From a virus: a DNA stretch of 64,000 nucleotides. Where the stretch lies: IMG/VR virus record IMGVR_UViG_3300021962_007571, positions 1 through 64,000 of that record; one strand, written 5' to 3'. A model generated the notes under the pieces. The model had not been told where the DNA came from. It was given only the letters and a program-made list of their open reading frames with translations, and did not search any database. Position 1 is the stretch's first letter. Each line of letters opens with the position of its first letter. The translations under genes and the position numbers were made by a program. Of the stretch, positions 1 to 9,355 are shown one piece after another.

Positions 1-3000
1 TTCAATAGACATCATCTCCCTCATCAATAATTGGAAATTTCTATAAATACCGTCACTATTAATTGCCAACTTATCTACTTGTATTTTAGTAGTAACCTGA
101 CTTCCAACTTGAACTGAAGAATATTCGTATAATGATTTTGTGAATTTTAAAAATTCTCCTTCCATTATATCCATAATTTCTCTGTTAAACACTGAAAGAA
201 TTTCTTCATTAGAAGTATAGGCAGTTGCGTTACCTAATAAAAATGACTGTTGTTGTGTCTCACCTGTTAATATCTGTTTGAAGTATTGTTCAGGAGTTGG
301 TATATCAATTTTATTAGTATCAAAATATCCATAGTTAGGTAATGACCAAAAAGTTCTCACCGAACCGTTAAATACTGCAGGGTTAAACTTAACTGGTTGA
401 ATTAATTTATTATTGTTATTAAAACATTCACCGTTAATTTGATTAACACTACTTGTACCAAAAGAAGGTACCACATAACTTAAATTTTTAGAATCTTCGT
501 TAAGAACACAACTCCAAGGTTTAACTTGTAATATATCAGTGGCATCATTATCATCATAACCTTTATTTTTATCAATAACCGAATCAGAATTTAAAATTAA
601 CGTAAAACCGTTAGGTGATGATAGTTTTGATTGTATCACCGAATCAGTATAGGCACTAAACACATCATACCCTCTATAGAATGTTGAGAAGTCATTTATT
701 AATTGTGGATAGAATCCAATATTCATATTAGTTAGAGTATCAGACCCAACTAGTGTAGTATTTTGTAATGTAATTGCTTGGTTATTACCGTTAATAACTA
801 AATTATAAGTTTTAGCAGGATTATTAGTAATAGGGTCAAAATTATATGTAGATTGGAAATCAGTCAAAACATTGGATAATATGTCAGTACCAGTTTCAAC
901 CCAGGTTTTGTATCTATGCCAAATAGAACCGTATTTTAAAACCCAAGCGTATGGTATTCTATGAATTGCTCCAAATTTTTTAAATGTGGCAAAAATATAA
1001 TCTAAATCGGTTGTTGAGGTTCCATTATATGTTTTATACTTTTCTCTAAGGGTGGCTAAAGGTAAACTATTCAAGAATAAAAACGCAGAACTTTTAAATG
1101 GTGTTGTACTACCTGTTAAGAAGTCTTTAACTCCTTCTTGTATTGAATTAATAAAGTAAGGAGTGTTTAACATTGATGTTGTTTGATTTGCAGTTACGTT
1201 ACCACTATAATCAGTATATTTTAAATTACCTTCAGTAGGTAATTGTTTTTCATTAGTTCTTGTATTATAAAACGCCGCCAAACCTGCCGCAGGTTCTGGA
1301 GTTGCAACATTATAAAAGTTAAAATTAGTTATTGGTCTAATTTCTTTCTTACTACTAGCGGTATCAAAATTAGTTATCATTTTTTTATCACCGTTAACAA
1401 ATAATGTATTTGTAGTATTAAACACATCTAAATTACTTGATGCCCCTTTAGATAAATTACCCAAATACCAATCCGAAGAGTTATACGGGAAAGTGTCAAC
1501 AAATTGAAAAGTGTTTGTTTGAGTACTTTTTAAATAGGTTTTTAATTTTTCTATTTGTGTAGGTACAGGTTTAACTACTGTATTACCTGGTGTTATTAAT
1601 GATGTATCTGTTATCACAAAACTATTGTCAACCTCTTGTTGAATATATGGTGTTGCAAATTCACCTCTAATGAATTTTTGCCAACTTTCACCAATACCTC
1701 CACTAGATATGTGAGCCAAGAAAGGAACAATGTTATTTGAATTTAAACCATATTGTTTTAACTTACCAACTAAGTAAGGACTGTCATTCTCTAAAGAATT
1801 TTTAATATTTAAAAATTCAGACTCAGCAATTACATCCGCGATTTGATTTTCAGAACCTGGTTTAAAGTATCTTTGGTAACTAGATGACAATAATACTCTC
1901 TCATACATTTCGTATAAGAATTTAGCCTCTTGTTTGTTTCCAAATATATTATTACCAGTGGGGAAATCTAATGCGTATAATGAAACCCTATTAATATCTT
2001 GAGCAGTGTTTTGTAATGGACCGTAATCAGGTAAAGGGTTTTTTCTTTGGGTATACCCTTTTAAAAATTCTTCAACAAATTCAATCTCAGGCCAAACATC
2101 ATATAAAAAACCTTTAGTTTTTGATATTACTTTTGGGTCACCAGGATATGTTAATTCAAATTTTTCTCCTTTATCGTTATTGGTTTCAACAAAGTATTGA
2201 GGCCAAGGGTAAATAGGAATTAAATTACCGCTATCAGTTTGAGTCGAGTCTTTAGAATCGGTAGAAGGAGTTGACCTGTCATTTCCAAGAACCGCATTAA
2301 CTCTATTTTTATCTTCTCTAACCTCCCAAGCATTTTGATGGACATCATCCATTAATCTTAGGAATGCTTCAGCATTAGATAATAGAACCGCTAAAATATT
2401 TTTAATAGTCGGTTTAAAACCTAAACCACCATCTTTAGCCGCTAATCTACTTGATAATATATCCGCAAGTTTTTGTTGAATCTCTTGTGATTTGGTATTC
2501 AAATCATTTTGGGCCAACTGTATTAATTTACTAAATGACCCTTCACCTTCAAAGTAGAACCAATTATTTACGGTGTTACCATCCTTGTCAAAAGTGACAG
2601 AATTAAAAATAGGTTGTAATTTAGTTTTAAATTGTTCTAACTCAGTTGTTGTTGGTGTTTTATTAAATTGTAACACATATGATTTGTTATAATCAATAGA
2701 ATTTGGATTAACTGTCATTCCACTAATGGTTTCAGGTTTAATTGTAGACCAAACATCTATTTGTGAAACAGTTTCTTTTTTTCCAATAACGTACTTACCA
2801 TTTTCACCAAAAGTTTTATTCTCTTTTAATAAGTTATTGTATTTTGAAATTATTCTTAATAAATCACTTTGTGCAGTACCAACATTAGGATTATTAACAC
2901 CTCCTTGTCGTATTTCTTTTTTATATGTGTATATATTAGTACCACCCTTATCTGTTATAAAATAAGGCGCGGTAGTATCCATATATTTGTAAAACCAAGA

Positions 3001-4065
3001 CTCGCCTCTCCATAACAATATTTCTTGTTCGTACTTATTTAAAGTATCTCTGAAATTTTCAACATCAGTTAATGGCGTTAAATCCGCTTTAGTAAAAGTT
3101 TCTGAAATATAAGTTTCAAGTTTTTTTAATCTTTCCGTTAATTCGGTTAAAGTTATCTCAGGGAAATCAGAATCAATTAAACCTTTATTTTTATATTCAG
3201 AATAAACTTCTTTAATTTTTTGTCTTCCTTTTGAAGTTGGTATTGTCGTAACTCCTTGCGGTCCTGTCGGAGCTGGTGTTACACCTGTATTATTAGCGGG
3301 ACTAATATTGTAGTTAGTTCTATACATATACGGAAGTGCCTGTAAGTACTTCATAGGTATTTGTGTTAGAACATTGAATTTATAAGCGTAAAATTTAACT
3401 GTAATTTTAAAATTACCAGAACCTGTATCAAATGTTGCGTTAAAATTTCTTAATGCTAATTGATACTTAACGGCTTTACCAAGATATCCTTTAATGGTTA
3501 AAAAGAACATTGGGTAAGGATAATTGAAGAATACCGCGTATGGTGAATTCTCCCCCTTTTCAAACAAAGCACGTCCTCTAACGTCTTCCATTTGAATTGT
3601 AACTTCAGGGAATAGATTTAAATTAGTATCTATAGAGATTTGAGTAATACCCAAAAGTTCGGTATCAACATTATTTTTAACAGTTTGTGATAAGAATATT
3701 TCTCGATTCTTATCATCTTTCTCAAGGTTTTTTTGTATTTGATTTGTACCTTTACCATTGATGCTATCTAACCCTGTTAGTTCATCAAGATAATCATTAG
3801 TTAAAAATTCTTTATTTCCTGGCTTTAAGAAATTAACCGAAGCGATTGATACTTTTTCATTATTAAAGTATCCGTTAGGTCCCGCAGCTAATCTAGTTCT
3901 TGGAAATAGAGTACATTCCAAATTCGCATAATAAACTAAGTCTTCGTGTCTAAGAAGTCTTTCTTTAACATTACCTTGACCATCTATAGTTTTATTTGGG
4001 TCTACCAAAACTATATTTTGATAGTCAAATTCTACCAATATATTTTCATTATTGTTACCTACCAT
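1..4065 (-). CDS. Large baseplate-region virion protein, C-terminus cut by window edge
   Basis: An open frame of 1355 codons starts at the ATG at 4065 and runs without a stop off the left edge, so the C-terminus is missing. The start overlaps the stop of the gp53-like gene by 11 bases. The protein begins MVGNNNENILVEFDYQNIVL and is rich in Asn, Thr and Lys; I see no signal peptide, membrane segment or catalytic motif. It is the last of three co-directional genes after the tape measure, the usual place of baseplate wedge genes in T4-like phages. By position it could be a gp6/gp7-type wedge protein or a very large baseplate protein, but no family was recognised. The role is inferred from context only. 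Confidence 0.6.
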   Translation of the reverse strand, partial: MVGNNNENILVEFDYQNIVLVDPNKTIDGQGNVKERLLRHEDLVYYANLECTLFPRTRLAAGPNGYFNNEKVSIASVNFLKPGNKEFLTNDYLDELTGLDSINGKGTNQIQKNLEKDDKNREIFLSQTVKNNVDTELLGITQISIDTNLNLFPEVTIQMEDVRGRALFEKGENSPYAVFFNYPYPMFFLTIKGYLGKAVKYQLALRNFNATFDTGSGNFKITVKFYAYKFNVLTQIPMKYLQALPYMYRTNYNISPANNTGVTPAPTGPQGVTTIPTSKGRQKIKEVYSEYKNKGLIDSDFPEITLTELTERLKKLETYISETFTKADLTPLTDVENFRDTLNKYEQEILLWRGESWFYKYMDTTAPYFITDKGGTNIYTYKKEIRQGGVNNPNVGTAQSDLLRIISKYNNLLKENKTFGENGKYVIGKKETVSQIDVWSTIKPETISGMTVNPNSIDYNKSYVLQFNKTPTTTELEQFKTKLQPIFNSVTFDKDGNTVNNWFYFEGEGSFSKLIQLAQNDLNTKSQEIQQKLADILSSRLAAKDGGLGFKPTIKNILAVLLSNAEAFLRLMDDVHQNAWEVREDKNRVNAVLGNDRSTPSTDSKDSTQTDSGNLIPIYPWPQYFVETNNDKGEKFELTYPGDPKVISKTKGFLYDVWPEIEFVEEFLKGYTQRKNPLPDYGPLQNTAQDINRVSLYALDFPTGNNIFGNKQEAKFLYEMYERVLLSSSYQRYFKPGSENQIADVIAESEFLNIKNSLENDSPYLVGKLKQYGLNSNNIVPFLAHISSGGIGESWQKFIRGEFATPYIQQEVDNSFVITDTSLITPGNTVVKPVPTQIEKLKTYLKSTQTNTFQFVDTFPYNSSDWYLGNLSKGASSNLDVFNTTNTLFVNGDKKMITNFDTASSKKEIRPITNFNFYNVATPEPAAGLAAFYNTRTNEKQLPTEGNLKYTDYSGNVTANQTTSMLNTPYFINSIQEGVKDFLTGSTTPFKSSAFLFLNSLPLATLREKYKTYNGTSTTDLDYIFATFKKFGAIHRIPYAWVLKYGSIWHRYKTWVETGTDILSNVLTDFQSTYNFDPITNNPAKTYNLVINGNNQAITLQNTTLVGSDTLTNMNIGFYPQLINDFSTFYRGYDVFSAYTDSVIQSKLSSPNGFTLILNSDSVIDKNKGYDDNDATDILQVKPWSCVLNEDSKNLSYVVPSFGTSSVNQINGECFNNNNKLIQPVKFNPAVFNGSVRTFWSLPNYGYFDTNKIDIPTPEQYFKQILTGETQQQSFLLGNATAYTSNEEILSVFNREIMDIMEGEFLKFTKSLYEYSSVQVGSQVTTKIQVDKLAINSDGIYRNFQLLMREMMSIE

Positions 4066-4378
4066 AATAGAAGAAATAATTATTTAATGCGGCTTCATAA
4101 TCTTGGACTGATGCAATTAATGGAAATGGTATTGTTAATATTCCGTTATCAGGAATATTCCATTCTAAACCACCATACTGAGGATTAGCAAGCATTATTA
4201 CCCACCCAAAAAAAGGACTACCATAATATTCTTGACTTATTTTGTCCAATCTACTAACTCCCGTTTTATAAAAATATCTTTTATCGGTAGATTTTGAAGG
4301 TAACTTAACAAAAGGCACAACGGTCTGTTGACCGTTAATCAAAAAATTATAATATCTATCGAAATATAAATCAGCCAT
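4055..4378 (-). CDS. Baseplate wedge protein, gp53-like (LysM-like fold)
   Basis: This 107-residue protein has a LysM-like core around residues 40-90: a segment starting SRLDKISQEYYGSP, then an aromatic-rich helix (FFGWVIMLANPQ) and a closing strand (GILTIPFPL). That pattern is typical of gp53 wedge proteins and of small LysM-like tail proteins that join baseplate wedges. The start ATG overlaps the stop of the upstream 1646-residue gene by one base, and the stop overlaps the start of the next gene, so translation is probably coupled. It is shorter than T4 gp53 (about 196 residues). A peptidoglycan-binding LysM role is possible but less likely in this position. Confidence 0.55.
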   Translation of the reverse strand: MADLYFDRYYNFLINGQQTVVPFVKLPSKSTDKRYFYKTGVSRLDKISQEYYGSPFFGWVIMLANPQYGGLEWNIPDNGILTIPFPLIASVQDYEAALNNYFFYYGR

Positions 4379-7300
4379 TAGTTAAATTTATTTTTTCCGT
4401 TAAATGTTTTAACATCCGTATTTGAGTTACCATTCTTATACAAGTTTTGAATTTGTGTAGACTGTGTTTGGGTAGTTGCAACATAATTTGTAAATGTAAA
4501 CTTCCTAACTTTCTTGTCTTTAAATGGTGTCCAAGGTTTATATTTTTTAGTTTGAGGTGACTCATAAACAGTTGCTTTAAAATCACCGATTGATTTTATT
4601 TCAGCTTCGTGTTCAGTTTTATAGAAATTATTGATTCTATTACTAAACAGTTGGTTAAATTTAGAACCTAATGTTGGTCCTCCTGATTGTACATCAACAA
4701 TGTCAGGAGTTATTACCGCTCCGCTAAAGGATTGGTAAGTATTTTTATCTAATACAACTTTACTCATAGCGGTGTAGAATCTTTTTTCTGCATCCGCCCA
4801 AACTTCTGAATTAGTACCAAATCCATTAGGTTTTAAAAGTTTAATATCATCTAAATCAACTTTAGTCCCGACAAAACCCCCAGATTTAAAATCAGTATAA
4901 AAAGAATATAATAAATCAACGGCAGAATTGTAGTCAAATACTAATTCGTCATATGTATTAGTTTGTTGTGAACCCGCCTGTACTTCTGTAGTGGCACTTA
5001 AATTATACGCCATTACATTTTGGTCACTTTTAATGTAACCATCAGTCTTAGTGTCAATAACATCTAACTTTCTAAAAGTTTTAACCAAATTCTGTTGGTT
5101 AGTTGTAATCTCTTGATTAACTGAAGTTAGTGATGTTATCATAGTTTGTCTTGCCAAATTAACTTGGTTAACCATTTGAGATTTAACTTTTCTCATAACG
5201 GTATTACTAAACTTCTGATAATATAATTCTCTTATCACATCAAAACCACTATCGTTCTCACTATTAACACTATTAATATCATTAACTACTTTATCAAATA
5301 ACTCATTAATTCTTTTTTCAACATTTTCAGGTTTACCATAAATTTCTAAATCTTTAGGTGTTGTAAATTCTCGAGTTTTACCTTTAGAGTAATTTACCTC
5401 ACTACTAAATAATTGTAATACAGGTAAGTTAAAGTCTTTGATTATTTGTTCAGTTTTATTAACCGCAGAATCCATATAACTTTGACCCTGAGGAATAATA
5501 GAATCCATTATTTTCTCATAACTAGTAGAACCACTAGTTCCCGCATCAGATTCCACTTTATCTAAAATAGTTCCAATAGTGTCCCCACCTTCGTTTGGAA
5601 TACTATTTTGAAGGTTATTAATTCCGACAATAGGAGAATCATCAAGTATTGCCTTAACTAAAGCCTCATCTATTTTCTTATATGAATCATCAGTTGCATC
5701 CGCTCTGTCATCATACATTTCAGTATTACCATAATAGTTGAAAGACAATGCGTTTTGTAATTTATCAATTGGTTCTTTTAGTCCTTGTCCACCGACAAAG
5801 TTAAAGTTTAAACTAATTTTAGCAATCATTGGTTGAACACCGATACCTTCAGGGTTCATATCAAAGACTAATGGGTCATAAGAAATCTGTAATCCTGTTG
5901 GTATTATTTTGGTATGATAAAAATCTCCAACTCTTAAAACAAGTACAGGTGGTGCTCCAAAACTTGTATTAACCGAACTGTTATATTTTGGTTTACCATC
6001 AGTACCTATTACAGGTATTGTATCTCCAGGTCTCATACATTGTTGTAAGAAAGTTAATCTAGAGTTCAATCCTTCAGGAGTAATTGAATGGAATGTTGGG
6101 CTAAAATATTTAATTTGTTGTTTGATTGAATCGTAAAACATTGGGTTAGTTTGTTCAACCATTTCAAAATAATCACATTCAGATAATAAATTTCTTAATA
6201 TTTTTTTACTAATACCATCTTTAATTTTTTGAGTAGTTGTAATTGTAGGTGGAACTGGTGTTGCTCCAACAAAAGGAGCCCCATTCTCATTGTTAGGTTG
6301 GTTCGATGTAGTATTATTATTAGTGGTTATTGGGGTATTAGGTATTGAATCTACTGTTATATCTTCGATAACAACCCTTCTACAAGCCATTGCATTTGGA
6401 GAGTATATTTTATCGTACTGTGTTTTATTAGTATCAGAATCCGTACAAGTATAACCCGCATTTGGTCCGACAGGTTTTCCTGTTCCATCTTTTGTTATAA
6501 CAACCGCCTCTTCACCTAAGAAATTTTGTGTAACAATAAGTTTTTGATTATCTAGATAATTTGCTAAAACCCCACCATTAACTTTACGTAAGTATTTAAT
6601 AACCGAATCAACTCTTCTTTGTGATAATATTTTATTATAAGCTTTTGTGTTTGGTGCTGAAGCACTACCAGCTAAAACAATTTTTATTGTTGCGGTAGTA
6701 CCTTTACCATCTGTGGTTCTATTACTTTCAAATATTTTTTGAATTTGGTTAACCATTTCCTTATTCTTTTCAAAATTGCCTTGAATAACATTTTTAAAGA
6801 ATTGTTCTATTGATAGTTTGTTATCATTAGTCGCCGCATTATTTTGGTATCTTTGTAATGTTGATGGTGATGTGTATGTGTTATACGTTGCGTCATATGA
6901 AGTTGTTGAAACAGTATTTGTTGTGTTTGGGTCAGGAATATCATTATCAAAATAATACCCTATACCTTTATACGGGTTTAAATCGGGTTGTGGGGTAGTT
7001 ACTGACGAAGTAGTTTGAGCGGTAACCACTGGAAACTCATTAGTAATTTGTTTAAAATCTTCTTGAGTGACTCTTGGTTGGCTAATGATTTGTTGTAATT
7101 CAAATAGGTCACTTTTACTAAAAGTATTCCATCTTCTTGCTAATTCATAGATATCATATTTTAAACAACCCGCAAAAAATGAATCTATGATTCTATTCAT
7201 TTCTTGAGGAGCGATATTTTTTAATTGTTTATTTACAATTAAATTTAATACAGATGGATGGTCAACAATAATTGACCAACTTAAACTACCACTTCTTTTA

Positions 7301-9318
7301 GTATTTTGGTATGTATATATTGGCTCAGGTCTACCTAAGAAATTATTTTCAGAGAAATGTGGACTAACACTTTCATTGAAAGTAATGTTATATGGTGGGA
7401 ACCACATAATTCTACCTCCATTAGGTCCTTTCTCACATTCAGGTAATTCATCGTAAGTAAATCCAGGTCTATTTGAAGTTCTCCAAGCCAAATTCTCGAT
7501 TGAGAACATATACTTTTTAACTTTACCATCAACAATATTTGACGAGCCAGGATTTTTAAAAGGAGCAATGTTTAAGTTATAAGTGTTATCTAAAACAGAA
7601 TATGTAAATTTTCTATGATTACCGTCTGTTTTTTGTAAATCGTCAAAAGTTAAGTATGGAGTATCCTTAGTAAAAATTCTACAATATTCATTACCAACAA
7701 CAACACCGTTTGTATCGACATAAGAAACAACTTTTGAACCTTTAGTAATTTCTTTATAACCATCGTTAAAAACTTTACTTAATTGGTTAATTGCATTACC
7801 AACGTGTGATAATCTTTTACTACCTCTTGGTGTTGAGTCAACTAATCTTTGGGTATTACTTAATATACTATCTTCCGTAAACGTATAATCATTACTTAAA
7901 ATAGAATCTATTTTAGATTTAACTTCATTAAATGATGGTCCTTCACTTCCTTGGTCACCGCCAATTAACGCTCTATAACCAGCATTATTATATTTTGGAG
8001 AAGTCCAAACTAAACCGTCACCAACACCAAAACCATCAGTAAACGAACCACTATTAAATCCAATTTTTAAATTGTTAGCGGCATTGTTTTCAAATAGTTT
8101 TGACATATCTGTAGGTCCATAAACAATCGCTTGGGTATCTCTACCTAAACTATCGTAAGGAACCTCACCAAGTGGGGATGAAATATATGTAGGGTCTTGA
8201 ACTGATGAACCTACGTAGTAATTTGTAGGTACGTCAATGTTTGGTGCCACACCTAAAACATTAATAACACCTTGAGCTACGTCTTGTAATAAATTTCTTC
8301 TATAATTTGGTTTGTACTTATTATAATTTAAACTTCTAAATAACGCTGAAGATGTTCCTGAGCCAGTGTTTAATAGTAATCTTTCAGATGGGCTTTTAGT
8401 TCTAATAACTTTAGGACCCAAGTATTGTTGTATTGGACCTAAGATACTACTAACATTTAATGCGTTACCAATTTGACCTACAACGGCAGGGTATCTAGAG
8501 TTAAGTTCATCTTGAAAGTAATCACCAGGAATTGGAGATGTTGGACTATATGAACCTGAGATTCTTTGGATAAAATTACCATTAATATCATCAGGACCAT
8601 TAGTTATGGTTATCTTAGCAGTTGTATTTAAAAGATTAGTATTACCTCTTAATAAATCTGTGGCTTGTGCGAATATACCTTGGTTAATATTTGCGTTCTG
8701 ATTTTGTAGAGTATTAACCGTTACGGTAGACGCCCTATCTTTTAATAATTTTTTTAGACTACTAGCACCTAATTGAGTAATATATGAATCCTGAGATAAT
8801 GTACCGTCACTACCTTGTGGGTTTGAATCCATTAAAATTTGATACGGACTATAGGTTGACGGTATAAAACTTAGTGGGTCTGAGTATTGTATAAATGTAG
8901 GTACAGATTGTATGTTATTTATTGATACAAGTTGTATTGGGTTTTGGGAAGAATACTTGTTTTGAGTTGGTATTGTTAATTCAAAAGGTGCACTAAGTTG
9001 TGGTAACTTAGCATCCATAAAATCATAAGGACCTAAATTAGAAACAGTGTTTGATAATCCTCCAACGTTAATATTTTTATTATAACCACCATTAGGACCG
9101 TAGGCGTTTAATGGGTATAATAAATCGGCGAATGGGTCATCAGCAATTAAATTGTCATCAGAATTAAAAATACCCTCATCTCGTAATATTACTTCGTGAA
9201 CAATACTACTCTGTGATTGTGATACGTAACTACCAGGCACAGTGTATGGTGATAAATTTCTTGATAATAATTTATCTCTAAACCCTGCGGTTGATGGAAA
9301 TGTTAAAGTACTTGGCAT
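4378..9318 (-). CDS. Giant baseplate protein with internal OmpA-like domain
   Basis: A 1646-residue protein lying directly downstream of the tape measure gene. Most of it is Asn/Ser/Thr-rich structural sequence that I cannot place in a family. Around residues 845-985 it carries an OmpA C-terminal-like, peptidoglycan-binding type region: a strand ending IVLAGSASAP, then N-x-x-LSQRR-x-x-SVIKYL, matching the G-x-(A/T)-(D/S) and N-x-x-L-(S/G)-x-x-R-A pattern of that family. A Thr/Asn/Pro-rich linker follows. The rest includes aromatic-rich stretches (FSPTFHSITPEGLNSRLTFL) common in baseplate hub proteins. Inferred role: baseplate component that may touch peptidoglycan during infection. The OmpA match is by eye, and its metal-free binding residues were not checked. 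Confidence 0.6.
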   Translation of the reverse strand: MPSTLTFPSTAGFRDKLLSRNLSPYTVPGSYVSQSQSSIVHEVILRDEGIFNSDDNLIADDPFADLLYPLNAYGPNGGYNKNINVGGLSNTVSNLGPYDFMDAKLPQLSAPFELTIPTQNKYSSQNPIQLVSINNIQSVPTFIQYSDPLSFIPSTYSPYQILMDSNPQGSDGTLSQDSYITQLGASSLKKLLKDRASTVTVNTLQNQNANINQGIFAQATDLLRGNTNLLNTTAKITITNGPDDINGNFIQRISGSYSPTSPIPGDYFQDELNSRYPAVVGQIGNALNVSSILGPIQQYLGPKVIRTKSPSERLLLNTGSGTSSALFRSLNYNKYKPNYRRNLLQDVAQGVINVLGVAPNIDVPTNYYVGSSVQDPTYISSPLGEVPYDSLGRDTQAIVYGPTDMSKLFENNAANNLKIGFNSGSFTDGFGVGDGLVWTSPKYNNAGYRALIGGDQGSEGPSFNEVKSKIDSILSNDYTFTEDSILSNTQRLVDSTPRGSKRLSHVGNAINQLSKVFNDGYKEITKGSKVVSYVDTNGVVVGNEYCRIFTKDTPYLTFDDLQKTDGNHRKFTYSVLDNTYNLNIAPFKNPGSSNIVDGKVKKYMFSIENLAWRTSNRPGFTYDELPECEKGPNGGRIMWFPPYNITFNESVSPHFSENNFLGRPEPIYTYQNTKRSGSLSWSIIVDHPSVLNLIVNKQLKNIAPQEMNRIIDSFFAGCLKYDIYELARRWNTFSKSDLFELQQIISQPRVTQEDFKQITNEFPVVTAQTTSSVTTPQPDLNPYKGIGYYFDNDIPDPNTTNTVSTTSYDATYNTYTSPSTLQRYQNNAATNDNKLSIEQFFKNVIQGNFEKNKEMVNQIQKIFESNRTTDGKGTTATIKIVLAGSASAPNTKAYNKILSQRRVDSVIKYLRKVNGGVLANYLDNQKLIVTQNFLGEEAVVITKDGTGKPVGPNAGYTCTDSDTNKTQYDKIYSPNAMACRRVVIEDITVDSIPNTPITTNNNTTSNQPNNENGAPFVGATPVPPTITTTQKIKDGISKKILRNLLSECDYFEMVEQTNPMFYDSIKQQIKYFSPTFHSITPEGLNSRLTFLQQCMRPGDTIPVIGTDGKPKYNSSVNTSFGAPPVLVLRVGDFYHTKIIPTGLQISYDPLVFDMNPEGIGVQPMIAKISLNFNFVGGQGLKEPIDKLQNALSFNYYGNTEMYDDRADATDDSYKKIDEALVKAILDDSPIVGINNLQNSIPNEGGDTIGTILDKVESDAGTSGSTSYEKIMDSIIPQGQSYMDSAVNKTEQIIKDFNLPVLQLFSSEVNYSKGKTREFTTPKDLEIYGKPENVEKRINELFDKVVNDINSVNSENDSGFDVIRELYYQKFSNTVMRKVKSQMVNQVNLARQTMITSLTSVNQEITTNQQNLVKTFRKLDVIDTKTDGYIKSDQNVMAYNLSATTEVQAGSQQTNTYDELVFDYNSAVDLLYSFYTDFKSGGFVGTKVDLDDIKLLKPNGFGTNSEVWADAEKRFYTAMSKVVLDKNTYQSFSGAVITPDIVDVQSGGPTLGSKFNQLFSNRINNFYKTEHEAEIKSIGDFKATVYESPQTKKYKPWTPFKDKKVRKFTFTNYVATTQTQSTQIQNLYKNGNSNTDVKTFNGKNKFN

Positions 9319-9331
9319 TTATATTTTTACT

Positions 9332-9340
9332 AATAAATAG
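9332..9340 (-). promoter_or_regulatory. TATTTAT motif upstream of the giant baseplate gene
   Basis: CTATTTATT on the minus strand, 13 bases before the ATG at 9318. It is one of a set of identically oriented motifs before virion genes, proposed here as late promoter elements; function is inferred. Confidence 0.4.
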
Positions 9341-9355
9341 ATTTAACTTTATTTT

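Noticed and set aside
4371-4586. A 71-codon minus-strand frame overlapping the giant baseplate gene
   Set aside because: It is a shifted-frame shadow of the end of that gene with no start signal.
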